Source: Enterocloster alcoholdehydrogenati
Lineage (GTDB): Bacteria; Bacillota; Clostridia; Lachnospirales; Lachnospiraceae
Direction: 5' to 3'
Assembly: GCF_013282095.1 (NCBI RefSeq)
Contig: NZ_BLTJ01000005.1
Location: 208,830 to 272,829 of the forward strand
Length of the DNA: 64,000 bases
In this document: one piece after another, positions 32,532 to 42,282 of the stretch
Numbering within the stretch: position 1 is the first letter of the stretch
Layout of the letters: every line of letters starts with the position of its first letter
The notes under the pieces: generated by a model
Databases searched by the model: none
Told to the model about the DNA's origin: nothing
The model's input: the letters and a program-made list of their open reading frames with translations, nothing else
Made by a program: the position numbers and the translations under genes

Positions 32532-33791
32532 GTGGATCTGATCAACCAGTTTATCGAAAACTACAAAAAGAAATTCAATTACTACGAATCCGTAGGCCGC
32601 CTGGCCGCCGGTCAGCTGGAGGCCATACTCCGCTCCTCCGGTATTCGCGCCATAGTCACCTACCGGGCCAAGAATCCGGGCCGTTTAAAAAGCAAGGTAC
32701 TTCGCCGCAATGCAAAGCGCCCGGTTCCCTATAAAAATATGAAGGAGATTTATGAGGACATCGCAGATCTGTGCGGTGTCCGTGTCTCCCTCTACTTCCC
32801 TGGAGACCGTCTCCAGGCCGACCAGCTGATCCGGGATCAGTTTCATATCCTGGAGAGCAAGCAGTTCCCGGAACAGTCCAAGCCCCCCACCTACAACAAA
32901 CGTTTTTCCGGCTACTGGGCCAACCACTACCGCGTCTATCTGCGGGAGGAGTTTGCCCAGCCGTCGGAAAAACGCTACTGCCGGGCCCGCATTGAGATCC
33001 AGGTGGCGTCTGTCCTGATGCACGCCTGGTCCGAGGTGGAACACGATCTGATCTACAAGCCTCTCCAGGGAACGCTCTCTGAGGAAGAGCTTGCCATCCT
33101 GGACGAGCTCAACGGCCTTGTCCTTGCCGGTGAAATTGCCCTGGAACGCCTGCAGGCTGCGGGAAACGAACGAATCCGCAGCAAGAACGCGGTCTTTGAT
33201 AACCAGTATGAGCTGGCCTCCTATCTTTACAATTACCTGAGCAGCAACTTCCGCACAGAGGATATCGAACTGCGGATGGGAAATATCGAGCTTCTTTTTC
33301 GGCTTTTGCTCAATCTGAAGCTTTTGGATGTAAAGCACATGGGGCCAATTTTAAAATCGGTCAAGTTTGAAAAGGACAAGCGAAACATTTCCCAACAGAT
33401 CATCGACCAGATCATCAGCGGCAATGAAAAACGCTATCTGGCCTATCAGTCCCTGAGAGCCGCAGTATCCGACCAGGATGAGGAGCGCCGTGAAGCCATC
33501 AGTTCCTTCTTTAGCCAGTGGGTACCCCTGGAGGCCCTGTTAAACCGTACCACCAAGCGCAGCTCCCGTTCCCTGAGCGTATTCAATATCAACGCATTAA
33601 AACGTCTTAACCTTCTGGACAGGGAAAGCCTGAATCAGATCGCGTTCCTTCGGAAGATGAGAAATGCCCTGATCCACGATATCGAGGTTCCTGAGGCAGC
33701 CTACATACAGGAACTGGGGAATGAGGCTCAGGTTCTGAGAGAAAAGCTGGCAAACGTGCTGGAACCGGAAAAACAGGCAGAAAAAGAATAG
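32532..33791 (+). CDS. RelA/SpoT-domain nucleotidyltransferase with a HEPN-like C-terminus
   Basis: 419 residues. The RelA/SpoT synthetase-like domain (about 1-200) shows 'RLKSKVLRRNAKRPVP' , 'YEDIADLCGVRVSLYFPGDR' and 'EIQVASVLMHAWSEVEHDLIYK', the core of (p)ppGpp or related pyrophosphokinases. No HD hydrolase, TGS or ACT domain is present. The helical C-terminal region (about 200-415) ends in 'IAFLRKMRNALIHDIEVPE', an R-x4-H motif as in HEPN ribonucleases. Start GTG at 32532 is fixed by AGGAGG five bases upstream. It follows the ABC permease by 107 bases and converges on a Lon-like ATPase gene 43 bases away. Alarmone synthesis is plausible; the HEPN reading is a motif-level inference. Confidence 0.8.
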   Translation: MDLINQFIENYKKKFNYYESVGRLAAGQLEAILRSSGIRAIVTYRAKNPGRLKSKVLRRNAKRPVPYKNMKEIYEDIADLCGVRVSLYFPGDRLQADQLIRDQFHILESKQFPEQSKPPTYNKRFSGYWANHYRVYLREEFAQPSEKRYCRARIEIQVASVLMHAWSEVEHDLIYKPLQGTLSEEELAILDELNGLVLAGEIALERLQAAGNERIRSKNAVFDNQYELASYLYNYLSSNFRTEDIELRMGNIELLFRLLLNLKLLDVKHMGPILKSVKFEKDKRNISQQIIDQIISGNEKRYLAYQSLRAAVSDQDEERREAISSFFSQWVPLEALLNRTTKRSSRSLSVFNINALKRLNLLDRESLNQIAFLRKMRNALIHDIEVPEAAYIQELGNEAQVLREKLANVLEPEKQAEKE

Positions 33792-33834
33792 CGTGAGCCG
33801 CTCATCCGACATATAGCCTCATCCGGCACCCTCT

Positions 33835-35322
33835 TTATCCCAGCAGTTCCCGAACCATTTTCCCGTCAAATACCACCTTCTCCAGATGATCCACCTCGAT
33901 CTGGTACAGAGCATTGGCAGCCAGATGCTCCGCCGCCTGCTCCAGATCCCGGATCCCGCTTGTATTGGAGTGCAGCTTTACTGCCATGTCCAGAGCCTCG
34001 TCCGTCAGTATACACTCCTCCGGGCGCAGGCTCATACGCCGCAGGATCTTTGGAAGGGCAAATTTTGAGAAAATAATTTTCTTTTCCTCCGGTGTATAAT
34101 CAGGAATATCGATCACTGCAAACCGCGACATTAACGGCGCGCTGATCTGTTCCTTATTGTTGGCCGTTGCGATAGGATACACACCGGAAGTAGGCACCAT
34201 GCACTCCATATAGTTATCCGTAAATCCGAGATTATCAAGAAGGGTTAAAAGCACATCCGCAGGATTGCCGTTTCCTTTGCCGGATGCAGCCTTGTCCAGC
34301 TCATTGATAATAAACACCAGATTAGACTCTCCCGCCATGGAAAAGGCCTCCATAATGATACCTGGCTTTGCATTAGCATAAACTCTGGAGCTTCCCGTAA
34401 GCTGCTCCGGATCATTGATGGAACTCATATCCAACGTAGTCCAGGGCAGCTTTAAGATCCGCGCCACCGCGTAGGCAATCTGGGACTTTCCCGTTCCCGC
34501 CGGCCCTACCAGAAGAAGGCCGTAAGCAGGCAGCGTATGGGTACGGTTAATCTGGATAATCGTCTCTATAATCCTCTGCTTCACACGCTCCATACCGTAC
34601 AGTTCCTCATCCAGGATCTTTCTGGCCTCCACTGGATCGATGGCCTCAAAGTAATCATGCTTCCACCGCACATTCATCATAATAGACAGGGCTCTCTGTG
34701 CATGGCGGCGCTCCTCAGGCGATACCTCATGGGACTTTGCCACTGCAAGGTTTCTTCTGGCCCAGAGGCGGATATGATCCGGCAGCGTCTTTCCGGCACA
34801 GGTCATAAAATCTGTGATGCTCTGCAGGCTGGTCAGCTTCATATCATCCCCCTCTTCCGTTTCCTCCTCTTCCTCTGTCTCTGAAGGCGCGCTGCTGGCA
34901 AAAAGCCGCTCAATCATAAACTGCAGAAAGCCGTCCTCGGCAGAAAGCTTGGCGCCCTTGCCGAAGGCGGTTTCCCTGATCCGGCAGACCGCATATCCCT
35001 CCTTACCGTTCTCACCGGAAAGGCGCACATTGATATGGCTCTCTCCCAGCCAGCGGATCAGACTTACAAAACGGGCATCTATCTTTAAAATATCACCTCT
35101 GACCGTACGGTTTCCATCCTTAAATTCAAAGGCCGTGCCCCGAACCGGGCTGGTAAAAAGCCCGCAGGTATGATGATCCCATTGTTCCCCCTGATTATCC
35201 AGAATCAGTATGGGGTTCTCCGGCGTCGCCTCCGAGGCATCGGAATAAAAAACGTCCCAGGCACTCTCTGCCTGCTCAGGATCCTGTGTTTTGGACATAT
35301 GGTCAAAATCAAAAACTGGCAT
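33835..35322 (-). CDS. Lon-like AAA+ ATPase without protease domain
   Basis: 495 residues. The N-terminal 160 residues are of unknown fold and end in an acidic stretch ('SETEEEEETEEGDD'). From about 215 the sequence follows Lon: 'ILDEELYGMERVKQRIIETI', Walker A 'GPAGTGKSQ' (about 265), 'MSSINDPEQLTGSSRVYANAKPGIIMEAF', Walker B and sensor 'FIINELDKAASG...IATANN', arginine finger region 'APLMSRFAVIDIPDYTPEEK'. It stops after the AAA lid; the S16 Ser-Lys protease domain of Lon is absent. A cytosolic unfoldase or remodelling factor is likely, client unknown. Confidence 0.82.
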   Translation of the reverse strand: MPVFDFDHMSKTQDPEQAESAWDVFYSDASEATPENPILILDNQGEQWDHHTCGLFTSPVRGTAFEFKDGNRTVRGDILKIDARFVSLIRWLGESHINVRLSGENGKEGYAVCRIRETAFGKGAKLSAEDGFLQFMIERLFASSAPSETEEEEETEEGDDMKLTSLQSITDFMTCAGKTLPDHIRLWARRNLAVAKSHEVSPEERRHAQRALSIMMNVRWKHDYFEAIDPVEARKILDEELYGMERVKQRIIETIIQINRTHTLPAYGLLLVGPAGTGKSQIAYAVARILKLPWTTLDMSSINDPEQLTGSSRVYANAKPGIIMEAFSMAGESNLVFIINELDKAASGKGNGNPADVLLTLLDNLGFTDNYMECMVPTSGVYPIATANNKEQISAPLMSRFAVIDIPDYTPEEKKIIFSKFALPKILRRMSLRPEECILTDEALDMAVKLHSNTSGIRDLEQAAEHLAANALYQIEVDHLEKVVFDGKMVRELLG

Positions 35323-35560
35323 GGTTCGATTCCCCTTTTTTCTAAATATGTTAAAATTCCCGCTTCAGTGTAGCACGAAATCGTCCTGCCAACAACCGGG
35401 TGAGCGATTTTTCCCGCAGTTTGGGATGTATTTTTTTATATGCCGCAGCTGCAAAAAAAAAGACCGCTTTGATCTGTTCTGTCTCTTTTTCCCACAGAAC
35501 CTGACCAAAACCGTCTTTTTTATCTTACAGACGTTGGGATGCTCTTTCCGTTCTCTAATC

Positions 35561-36895
35561 CTACCGTCCGCTGTTTAACACTTCTACCGCCTTTTTAAGC
35601 TGGTTATCCTCCTCTGGGGCGATAACTGCCTGAGTCTTCAGCTTTTCATCCAGTTCTACCTCCACGTCCGGCTCAATGCCTTTTCCGTGAAGATCAAAGC
35701 CGCTGGGTGTATAGTAATGAGCCGTTGTAACCTTGATGGCTGAGCCATCTCCCAGAGGGATCAGATTCTGGACAATTCCCTTTCCATAGCTGGTAGTTCC
35801 AACCACCACGGCCTTGTCATAATCCTTCATGGCCCCTGTAAATACCTCAGAAGCGCTGGCGGAATCCCCATTTACCAGAATCGCCATGGGAATATCCACA
35901 GAATGGCCGTCAGAAGCGGTGTAGGTTTCTCCTTCCTGGTTCTTATCCGCCGTATAGACAATCAGGGACTTGCCTTTCCCTTTCTTATAAGTGGAAATAT
36001 CGTCTGGAAGCAGATAATCTACCATGGCCACAGCGCTGTCTAATATGCCGCCGGGATTATTTCTTAAGTCAATCACCAGCTGCTTCATCCCCTTTGCAGT
36101 TAGCTCATCAATGGCCTGTTCAAACTGCTCCACCGTCACCAGATCAAATTCACTGACTGCCACATATCCAGTCTTGTCATCCAGCATCCTGAATTCCACC
36201 GTAGGCACCTCAATCTTGCGCCTTGTAATCGTCAGATCCACATAGGAGTCCTGCTCCGTCCGATACACCGTAATGTGTACATCGGTGCCCTCTTCTCCCT
36301 TTACATAATTGCTTACGATCACATCCAGGCTCTCTCCGGCTACCAGCGTATCCTCCACCTTATAGATCACATCTCCGGGCTTCATGCCCGCTTCCAGGGC
36401 CGGAGAACCGTCAAATACCTTTACCACGGTGCTTAAGCCTGTGGTCCGGTTCTGGCTGATCATGGCTCCAATGCCGGAGTAAGTGCCGCTGGTACTCTCC
36501 TGCATCATCTTATAATCCTCTTCTGAGTAGTAAACGGAATAGGGATCATCCAGCCCTGCTAACATTCCTCTGTAAATGTAGTCCTCTACATTTTCCTCAT
36601 CCTCGTCATAAAGAAACACCTGATCAATGATCTGCTGTATCATCTCCATCTTAGAGGTGATATGTTTAAAATCCAGATCCTTTGAAGAATCATCCGTAAT
36701 TGCCGGCGCTCCCGACTGCGGCTGCCGACTCATGACCCGTCTGCCAAAAAGGTAGATCCCCGCGGACATTCCCACGATGATCAGCCCCACAAAGGCCATT
36801 ACAAGAGCACCGGTAAGCACTCCCAGCCAGAATCGGTTCTGCCCGCCTCCGGCCCTTTTTTTCTCATCCTGTCTGTCTAATCTCTGCTCTTCCAC
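35561..36895 (-). CDS. S41-family C-terminal processing peptidase (CtpA-like)
   Basis: 444 residues, membrane-anchored outside the cell. Seen: anchor (about 24-47), PDZ domain (about 125-205, 'SGTYSGIGAMISQNRTTGLSTVVKVFDGSPALEAGMKPGDVIYKVEDT') and S41 catalytic domain with 'RNNPGGILDSAVAMVDYLLP', nucleophile Ser in 'NGDSASASEVF' and Lys in 'TTSYGKGIVQ'. The GTG start at 36895 has AGGAG six bases before it. Last gene of the ftsE-ftsX-M23-ctpA series, so it may trim the associated cell-wall hydrolase, as Ctp proteases do in other bacteria. Confidence 0.93.
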   Translation of the reverse strand: MEEQRLDRQDEKKRAGGGQNRFWLGVLTGALVMAFVGLIIVGMSAGIYLFGRRVMSRQPQSGAPAITDDSSKDLDFKHITSKMEMIQQIIDQVFLYDEDEENVEDYIYRGMLAGLDDPYSVYYSEEDYKMMQESTSGTYSGIGAMISQNRTTGLSTVVKVFDGSPALEAGMKPGDVIYKVEDTLVAGESLDVIVSNYVKGEEGTDVHITVYRTEQDSYVDLTITRRKIEVPTVEFRMLDDKTGYVAVSEFDLVTVEQFEQAIDELTAKGMKQLVIDLRNNPGGILDSAVAMVDYLLPDDISTYKKGKGKSLIVYTADKNQEGETYTASDGHSVDIPMAILVNGDSASASEVFTGAMKDYDKAVVVGTTSYGKGIVQNLIPLGDGSAIKVTTAHYYTPSGFDLHGKGIEPDVEVELDEKLKTQAVIAPEEDNQLKKAVEVLNSGR

Positions 36896-36992
36896 TTCAG
36901 TCTCCTATCTGCCTTTTCCCAGCCCATTTCTCTATCCTTCCCATCAGCAGACAAGAGAACCTGAGGTTCCCCTCTGCCGACGGCGCACCTGC

Positions 36993-38255
36993 CTAAGGAC
37001 TCACGTAGCCGGAAGGATTTACATAAACGCCTCCGGACCGAACGCCGAAATGCAGGTGGGGACCGGTCGAATATCCCGTAGACCCCACCTTTGCAATGGT
37101 CTGTCCCTTTTTCACTGTGTCCCCCTCGCTTACAAGAAGCTGGGAACAGTGCATATATACGGTGCTGATCCCTCCGCCATGGTCGATCATAATATAGTTG
37201 CCGGCCGAATAACTGTATGTAGAGATCACCACCTTGCCGTCCGCCGCCGCCACAATGGCAGAGCCGGAAGCCGCCGGAATATCGATCCCCTTATGGTTGG
37301 TGGAAGCCCCTTCGGTTGGTGAGCTTCTGTCTCCAAAGCCGGAAGAAATCCTGCTGCTCGAAGGACAGGGCCATGTAAAACCAGTATTCCCCGTTTTTAC
37401 CGTACTATCCGTTTTCCCGGAAGTCTCCTCCTTCTTTGCAGCCTCCTGCGCCTTTTTAGCCTCTGCTGCCTTTTTGGCCTCTTCCGCCTTTCTGGCTTCC
37501 TCTTCCTTACGGCGGATCTCGGCCTCCACCTGGGCCATTAGATCCTCCTGAGCCTTGATATCCGCATTATACTGGTCAATTTCATCCTGAGCCGAGGCAA
37601 TCTTTGTATTATAGGCAGACAATTCTGCCTGCTTGGAAGCCATCAGCGTCTGTACCGAGCTCTGCTTGGCTTTAGTGGAGTCCTGAAGGGCAAGCAGCTC
37701 CTGGCGCTCTTCTTCCAGGTTTTCTTCCTTTACTGCCACCTCTTCCCGTACCGCTTTATATTCATTAAGCATTCTCCGGTCATAAGAAGTGATCTGGCTG
37801 GCATACTCCGCCCGGTTTAGAAGCTCAGCGATGCTCTCTGACTGAAACACCGATTCCAAAAGGCTGGTCTGTCCATTTTCATACATATACCGGATCCGCA
37901 GCTTCATATCTGCATACTGCCGGCTTTCTGTCTCCTTTGCAGCCTGCAGCTCTTCCTTTGCCGTTTCAATCTGGCTCTCTTTATCGGAAATGTCTCCCTC
38001 CAGCTTCGTAAGCTCTGCTGTCAGAGAGGACAGTTTTCCGTCCAGTTCCTTCACATAAGCCGCCGTATCAGACTTCTTACCCTCTAATTCCTTTAAGGTA
38101 TCCTGAACCTTCTGCTTCTCCTCCTCCATGGAAGAGACCTTCTTCTTCGCATCCTCTATATCCTTATTCGTGGCATAAGAGGAAAATACCATTCCCATGG
38201 CCAGAATCACTCCGACCGCAGCCGCAGCCCCGGCCCCTATCTTCTTTTTTCTCAT
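36993..38255 (-). CDS. EnvC/CwlO-like M23 murein hydrolase or activator
   Basis: 420-residue secreted protein: signal peptide (about 1-32), long coiled coils (about 35-270, rich in 'EEKQKVQDTLKELEGKK' and 'EEARKAEEAKKAAEAKK' heptads), and a C-terminal LytM/M23 domain (about 300-420) with zinc ligands in 'NHKGIDIPAA' (H-x3-D) and 'GPHLHFGVRSG' (H-x-H). All ligands are present, so it may be an active endopeptidase. Start at 38255 from AAGGAG six bases upstream. It sits 42 bases after ftsX, matching its role as the extracellular partner activated by FtsEX. Confidence 0.92.
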   Translation of the reverse strand: MRKKKIGAGAAAAVGVILAMGMVFSSYATNKDIEDAKKKVSSMEEEKQKVQDTLKELEGKKSDTAAYVKELDGKLSSLTAELTKLEGDISDKESQIETAKEELQAAKETESRQYADMKLRIRYMYENGQTSLLESVFQSESIAELLNRAEYASQITSYDRRMLNEYKAVREEVAVKEENLEEERQELLALQDSTKAKQSSVQTLMASKQAELSAYNTKIASAQDEIDQYNADIKAQEDLMAQVEAEIRRKEEEARKAEEAKKAAEAKKAQEAAKKEETSGKTDSTVKTGNTGFTWPCPSSSRISSGFGDRSSPTEGASTNHKGIDIPAASGSAIVAAADGKVVISTYSYSAGNYIMIDHGGGISTVYMHCSQLLVSEGDTVKKGQTIAKVGSTGYSTGPHLHFGVRSGGVYVNPSGYVSP

Positions 38256-38297
38256 ATGCCGCTCCTTTTCCACAGATTCCTGCCGCCCCATAAGCGT

Positions 38298-39200
38298 CTA
38301 CACTCTCAGGTGTTTCCGAATCGTCACCAGGCTCACCACTACGCCGATGCCAACCCCCAGGAGCATGGCTCCTCCCGCCATATACGGAAAAATATCTCTC
38401 AGAGAAAGCGGCTCAAAAAGCCCCGTGATCAGGGAATAATTCTGCTCCAGATACAAAACTCCCTTCTCATAGAGAAACCATATGCCTCCCAGCGGGATCA
38501 GCGCTCCAAAAAGTCCCAGAAGCAGTCCTTCCACCAAAAACGGGGCGCGTATCATAAAATTCGTAGCACCGATATAGCGCATGATTTCATTTTCCCGCCT
38601 GCGGAAAGCCGCTGCCACAGAAATAGTGTTGCTTATAAGGAATACAGCTACCGCCAGCAGCACCCCGATAATCAGCGCTGACATCAGGCTGATCATCTTT
38701 CCCACGCTTGTAAATCCTGCTGCCAGAGTGCTGGAATAGCGGACCCGCCGCACCCCATCCATGGCTTCCAGCCGGCTGACAACCTTCTGCTGATCGGAAA
38801 TATCATTTAAAAAAACCTCAAATGAAGCGGAATCAGCCAGAGGATTGTCATTTTCAAACCCCTCGGCCAGTTCCTCCGAGCCCTCAAAGTACTGGCTCTT
38901 AAACGTGTCCCATGCTTCCTGGGCCGAGGTATAATCCGCCTCTCTCACCTCACTCCAGCTTTTTATCTCTTCTCCTGCAGCAAGGATCTCCTCCTCTGAC
39001 ATACCATCATTAAAAAAGACGGAGATTCCCACGGTTTCCTGGGCGATTTTAGCCCCATGAGCCACATTGGCCGCCAGAGCAAAAAAGAGGCAGAATAAAA
39101 AAATACACGCAGAAATAGTCGCTATAGAAGCCAGCGAAAACAAAATATTTCTGCATATATTGACGATGCCCTGTTTCAGGCAATACCAAAATGTATTCAT
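38298..39200 (-). CDS. ftsX: cell division protein FtsX
   Basis: 300-residue membrane subunit of the FtsEX complex, a type VII ABC system that transmits mechanical signals to wall hydrolases. Seen: N-terminal transmembrane helix (about 20-45), extracellular loop with '[26 protein letters not shown]' and '[23 protein letters not shown]' (about 55-165), then three more helices including '[42 protein letters not shown]' (FtsX permease core). No strong ribosome site; it follows ftsE by 39 bases. Confidence 0.94.
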   Translation of the reverse strand: MNTFWYCLKQGIVNICRNILFSLASIATISACIFLFCLFFALAANVAHGAKIAQETVGISVFFNDGMSEEEILAAGEEIKSWSEVREADYTSAQEAWDTFKSQYFEGSEELAEGFENDNPLADSASFEVFLNDISDQQKVVSRLEAMDGVRRVRYSSTLAAGFTSVGKMISLMSALIIGVLLAVAVFLISNTISVAAAFRRRENEIMRYIGATNFMIRAPFLVEGLLLGLFGALIPLGGIWFLYEKGVLYLEQNYSLITGLFEPLSLRDIFPYMAGGAMLLGVGIGVVVSLVTIRKHLRV

Positions 39201-39239
39201 TTCAAACGATCGTGCCTTTCCGGCAGACCCATTTTTGTC

Positions 39240-39911
39240 TTATCTGGATCCGCCCTCATCTTTGACCACTACTCCGCGGTCCATGGTAATCACCCGTTTT
39301 TTCATCTGCTGGACCATCTCATGGCTGTGGGTCACGACAATCACTGTAGTTCCCCTCTCGTTGATCTCCTCTAAGAGGCCCATAATCTCATGGGTATTAA
39401 AGCTGTCCAGATTTCCTGTGGGCTCATCGGCTAAAAGGACTTCCGGCCGATTAATCAGCGCCCTGGCAATGGCCACTCGCTGCTGTTCACCGCCGGAAAG
39501 CTTGTCAGGACGGGTCTTGTATTTAGCGGAAAGCCCCACCATCCGAAGCATCTCCGGCACCGATTCCTTTATGACACGGTTCGGCACCCCGATCACCCGC
39601 TGGGCGAAGGCAACGTTCTCAAATACAGTAAGGTCTTTCAGGAGCCGGAAGTCCTGAAAGACCACACCTAATTTTCTACGGTATTTAGGAACATATCTTC
39701 TGGGCATCTTCCCCAGATCCATATCATTGACTATGATCTGTCCCTCCGTGGGCTCAAACTCCTTTAAAAGAAGCTTGAGAAGCGTGCTCTTTCCTGAGCC
39801 GCTGCGCCCTACGATAAAGACAAATTCCCCGTCGCCGATGGTCAGGCTTACATCCTTCACAGCCCGGTTTCCCTCACTGTATGTCTTGCTGACATGGCTG
39901 AGTTCTATCAT
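39240..39911 (-). CDS. ftsE: cell division ATP-binding protein FtsE
   Basis: 223-residue ATPase partner of FtsX. Seen: Walker A 'GRSGSGKST' (about 35-43), Q-loop 'VFQDFRLL', signature '[15 protein letters not shown]', Walker B '[12 protein letters not shown]' and H-loop 'VTHSHEMV'. '[20 protein letters not shown]' is typical of FtsE. First gene of the FtsEX-hydrolase-protease operon and only 15 bases after the upstream regulator gene. Confidence 0.95.
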   Translation of the reverse strand: MIELSHVSKTYSEGNRAVKDVSLTIGDGEFVFIVGRSGSGKSTLLKLLLKEFEPTEGQIIVNDMDLGKMPRRYVPKYRRKLGVVFQDFRLLKDLTVFENVAFAQRVIGVPNRVIKESVPEMLRMVGLSAKYKTRPDKLSGGEQQRVAIARALINRPEVLLADEPTGNLDSFNTHEIMGLLEEINERGTTVIVVTHSHEMVQQMKKRVITMDRGVVVKDEGGSR

Positions 39912-39926
39912 TTTCCTGACCTCGTT

Positions 39927-41015
39927 TTAGTAATCCAGGCTTTCCATATACTTCATATACTTGGCAACCATAAGCGCAATCTTGAAGGTAATTGCATCCT
40001 CAAAAGTACGAAGATCAAGACCTGTGCTCTTCTGGAGCTTATCCAGGCGGTAAACCAGGGTATTTCTGTGGATATAGAGCTGTCTGGACGTCTCGGATAC
40101 ATTCAGACTGTTCTCAAAGAACTTATTGATGGTAGCCAGCGTCTCCTCGTCAAACTCATCGGGAGACTTGCCGTCGAATACCTCGCGGATAAACATCTTG
40201 CACAAAGGGATAGGCAGCTGGTAAATCAGACGGCCGATACCCAGATTGCTGTAAGCCACTACATTTTTATTTGCATAGAAGATACGGCCTACATCCAGAG
40301 CCATCTTGGCCTCCTTATAGGAGCGTGACACTTCCTTAATGTCGTTGATCACCGTACCGTAGGATACGCGAACCTTTGTCATGGCCTCTGTATTCATCAT
40401 ATCCAGGATAGTGTTGGCCGTCTTGTCCAGCTCGCTGTAGGACTCGCCCTGACGCACCTCTTTTACCAGGATGATATTCTTTTCATCCACGGCAGTAATG
40501 AAATCCTTTGTCTTTGAAGCAAAGAGGCTTCTTACAGTCTCAAGGGCGTTGACATCCTTTTCATTGTGCGTTTCGATGATATATACCACACGCTTTACAT
40601 CGGTCTCGATGTGGAGTTTCTTTGCGCGGTTATAGATATCCACTAACAACAGGTTGTCCAGAAGAAGGTTCTTTATAAAGTTATCCTTATCAAAGCGCTC
40701 CTTATAAGCCACTAACAGGTTCTGGATCTGGAACGCAGCCAGCTTTCCTACCATATAGACGTCATCGCTGGCACCCTTTGCAAGCAGGATATACTCAAGC
40801 TGATGCTCGTCAAACACCTTAAAGAACTGATATCCCTGAATTACCTGGCTGTCTGCCGGAGAATCCACAAATACCAGGATCGAACTTTCTGATTCCTCTG
40901 CGTCTGTAAAGGTAGACGCTAAAACCTTTCCTTCTGTGTCGCAAATACCTAAATCAATTCTTGTGATTGCTTTTAATCCATCCAGTGTAGTCTGGAGTAT
41001 CTGATTTGAAATCAT
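39927..41015 (-). CDS. PucR/CdaR-family sugar-diacid-type transcriptional regulator
   Basis: 362 residues. N-terminal ligand-binding region (about 1-130, 'QILQTTLDGLKAITRIDLGICDTEGKVLAST', CdaR/SdaR-like), GGDEF-like middle (about 145-270) and a C-terminal PucR helix-turn-helix (about 290-355) with 'LATINKFFENSLNVSETSRQLYIHRNTLVYRLDKLQKSTGLDLRTFEDAITFKIAL'. The start at 41015 has AAGGAG eight bases upstream; two other in-frame ATGs upstream are not supported. It may have its own promoter, since a terminator lies between it and the upstream ATPase gene, yet reads straight into ftsE. Confidence 0.9.
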   Translation of the reverse strand: MISNQILQTTLDGLKAITRIDLGICDTEGKVLASTFTDAEESESSILVFVDSPADSQVIQGYQFFKVFDEHQLEYILLAKGASDDVYMVGKLAAFQIQNLLVAYKERFDKDNFIKNLLLDNLLLVDIYNRAKKLHIETDVKRVVYIIETHNEKDVNALETVRSLFASKTKDFITAVDEKNIILVKEVRQGESYSELDKTANTILDMMNTEAMTKVRVSYGTVINDIKEVSRSYKEAKMALDVGRIFYANKNVVAYSNLGIGRLIYQLPIPLCKMFIREVFDGKSPDEFDEETLATINKFFENSLNVSETSRQLYIHRNTLVYRLDKLQKSTGLDLRTFEDAITFKIALMVAKYMKYMESLDY

Positions 41016-41086
41016 TCCATACTCTCCTTTTTGACGTATTTCAAATGTTGCTACTTTCTCTATTTTCATATTTTAATGCAAAATTA

Positions 41087-41119
41087 CAAAAAAAGCAAGA
41101 GAGTTGTCACCTCTCCTGC
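41087..41119 (-). terminator. terminator of the MsmK/UgpC-type ATPase gene
   Basis: Minus strand GCAGGAGAG-GTGACAA-CTCTCTTGC stem (one mismatch) followed by seven T. Confidence 0.75.
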
Positions 41120-41169
41120 CCTTTTTTACAATCGTTTTTCAGCTTTTATGAAATCTGCTGGTCGGTCTC

Positions 41170-42282
41170 TTAGTTAATGATAACCTTCTCTGTATCCTTA
41201 TCGAAGATATGTACCTTTTCCAGATCCATAGCAACCTTGATGGAATCGCCAGGTCTTGCTGTGGTGCGCGGATTTACCTTTGCAGTAAAGTTAGCGTCTG
41301 CGATATCGAAGTACAGAAGAACTTCAGAACCTAACATCTCGTATACACGGATCTCAGCCTGGAAAATGCTCTTTGGATTAGCTGCAAGGAAAGCTTCCTC
41401 GTCGTGCAGATCCTCAGGACGGATACCAAGCGTAACGGTCTTGCCGATATAGCCGCCGTCCTCTAAGCCCTTGCCCTTTGCTGCAGGAAGTGCTACGGTG
41501 TGGCCGCCGAAGGATAAGGTAACGTCAGAACCAGCCTTAGCTACCTGAGCATCGATCATATTCATCTGAGGAGCTCCGATGAAACCTGCAACGAACTTGT
41601 TGCATGGGCTGTCATACAGGTTCTGTGGGCTGTCTACCTGCTGTACTACGCCGTCCTTCATAACAACGATTCTGGTACCAAGGGTCATAGCCTCTGTCTG
41701 GTCATGTGTAACATAGATAATGGTAGTCTCCAGTCTCTGATGCAGCTTGGAGATCTCAACACGCATCTGGCCTCTTAACTTTGCATCCAGGTTGGACAGC
41801 GGCTCATCCATCAGGAATACCTTGGGGCTGCGGACAATGGCACGACCCATGGCAACACGCTGTCTCTGACCGCCGGACAGAGCCTTTGGCTTACGGTCTA
41901 ACAGATGCTCCAGATCCAGGATCTTAGCTGCATCATGCACCTTCCTGTCGATCTCATCCTTTGGAGTCTTTCTTAACTTCAGGCCGAATGCCATGTTGTC
42001 ATATACGGACATATGAGGATACAGAGCGTAGTTCTGGAATACCATCGCGATATCTCTGTCCTTTGGCTCAACGTCATTTACCAGCTTGCCATCGATGTAG
42101 AGCTCGCCGGAGGAGATATCCTCCAGGCCTGCGATCATACGAAGAGTAGTGGACTTACCACAGCCGGACGGACCTACGAAGATGATAAATTCCTTATCTG
42201 CGATCTCCAGGTTAAAGTCCTTAACAGCGACAAAGCCGTTGGGGTATTTCTTGGTTACATTTCTAAGGGATAAACTTGCCAT
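41170..42282 (-). CDS. sugar ABC transporter ATP-binding protein, MsmK/UgpC type
   Basis: 370-residue ATPase of the carbohydrate uptake CUT1 class. Seen: Walker A 'GPSGCGKSTT' (about 37-46), Q-loop 'MVFQNYALYPHM', signature 'LSGGQRQRVAMGRAIV', Walker B 'VFLMDEPLSNLDAKLR', H-loop 'VTHDQTEAMTLG', plus the C-terminal OB-like regulatory domain (about 240-370, 'TLGIRPEDLHDE'). No binding protein or permease gene is near, so it is probably the shared ATPase of many sugar importers, as in other Firmicutes. Confidence 0.94.
   Translation of the reverse strand: MASLSLRNVTKKYPNGFVAVKDFNLEIADKEFIIFVGPSGCGKSTTLRMIAGLEDISSGELYIDGKLVNDVEPKDRDIAMVFQNYALYPHMSVYDNMAFGLKLRKTPKDEIDRKVHDAAKILDLEHLLDRKPKALSGGQRQRVAMGRAIVRSPKVFLMDEPLSNLDAKLRGQMRVEISKLHQRLETTIIYVTHDQTEAMTLGTRIVVMKDGVVQQVDSPQNLYDSPCNKFVAGFIGAPQMNMIDAQVAKAGSDVTLSFGGHTVALPAAKGKGLEDGGYIGKTVTLGIRPEDLHDEEAFLAANPKSIFQAEIRVYEMLGSEVLLYFDIADANFTAKVNPRTTARPGDSIKVAMDLEKVHIFDKDTEKVIIN

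Noticed and set aside
36777..37322. 181-codon plus-strand frame between ctpA and the M23 gene
   Set aside because: Antisense to the M23 domain and to the ctpA start; not protein-like.
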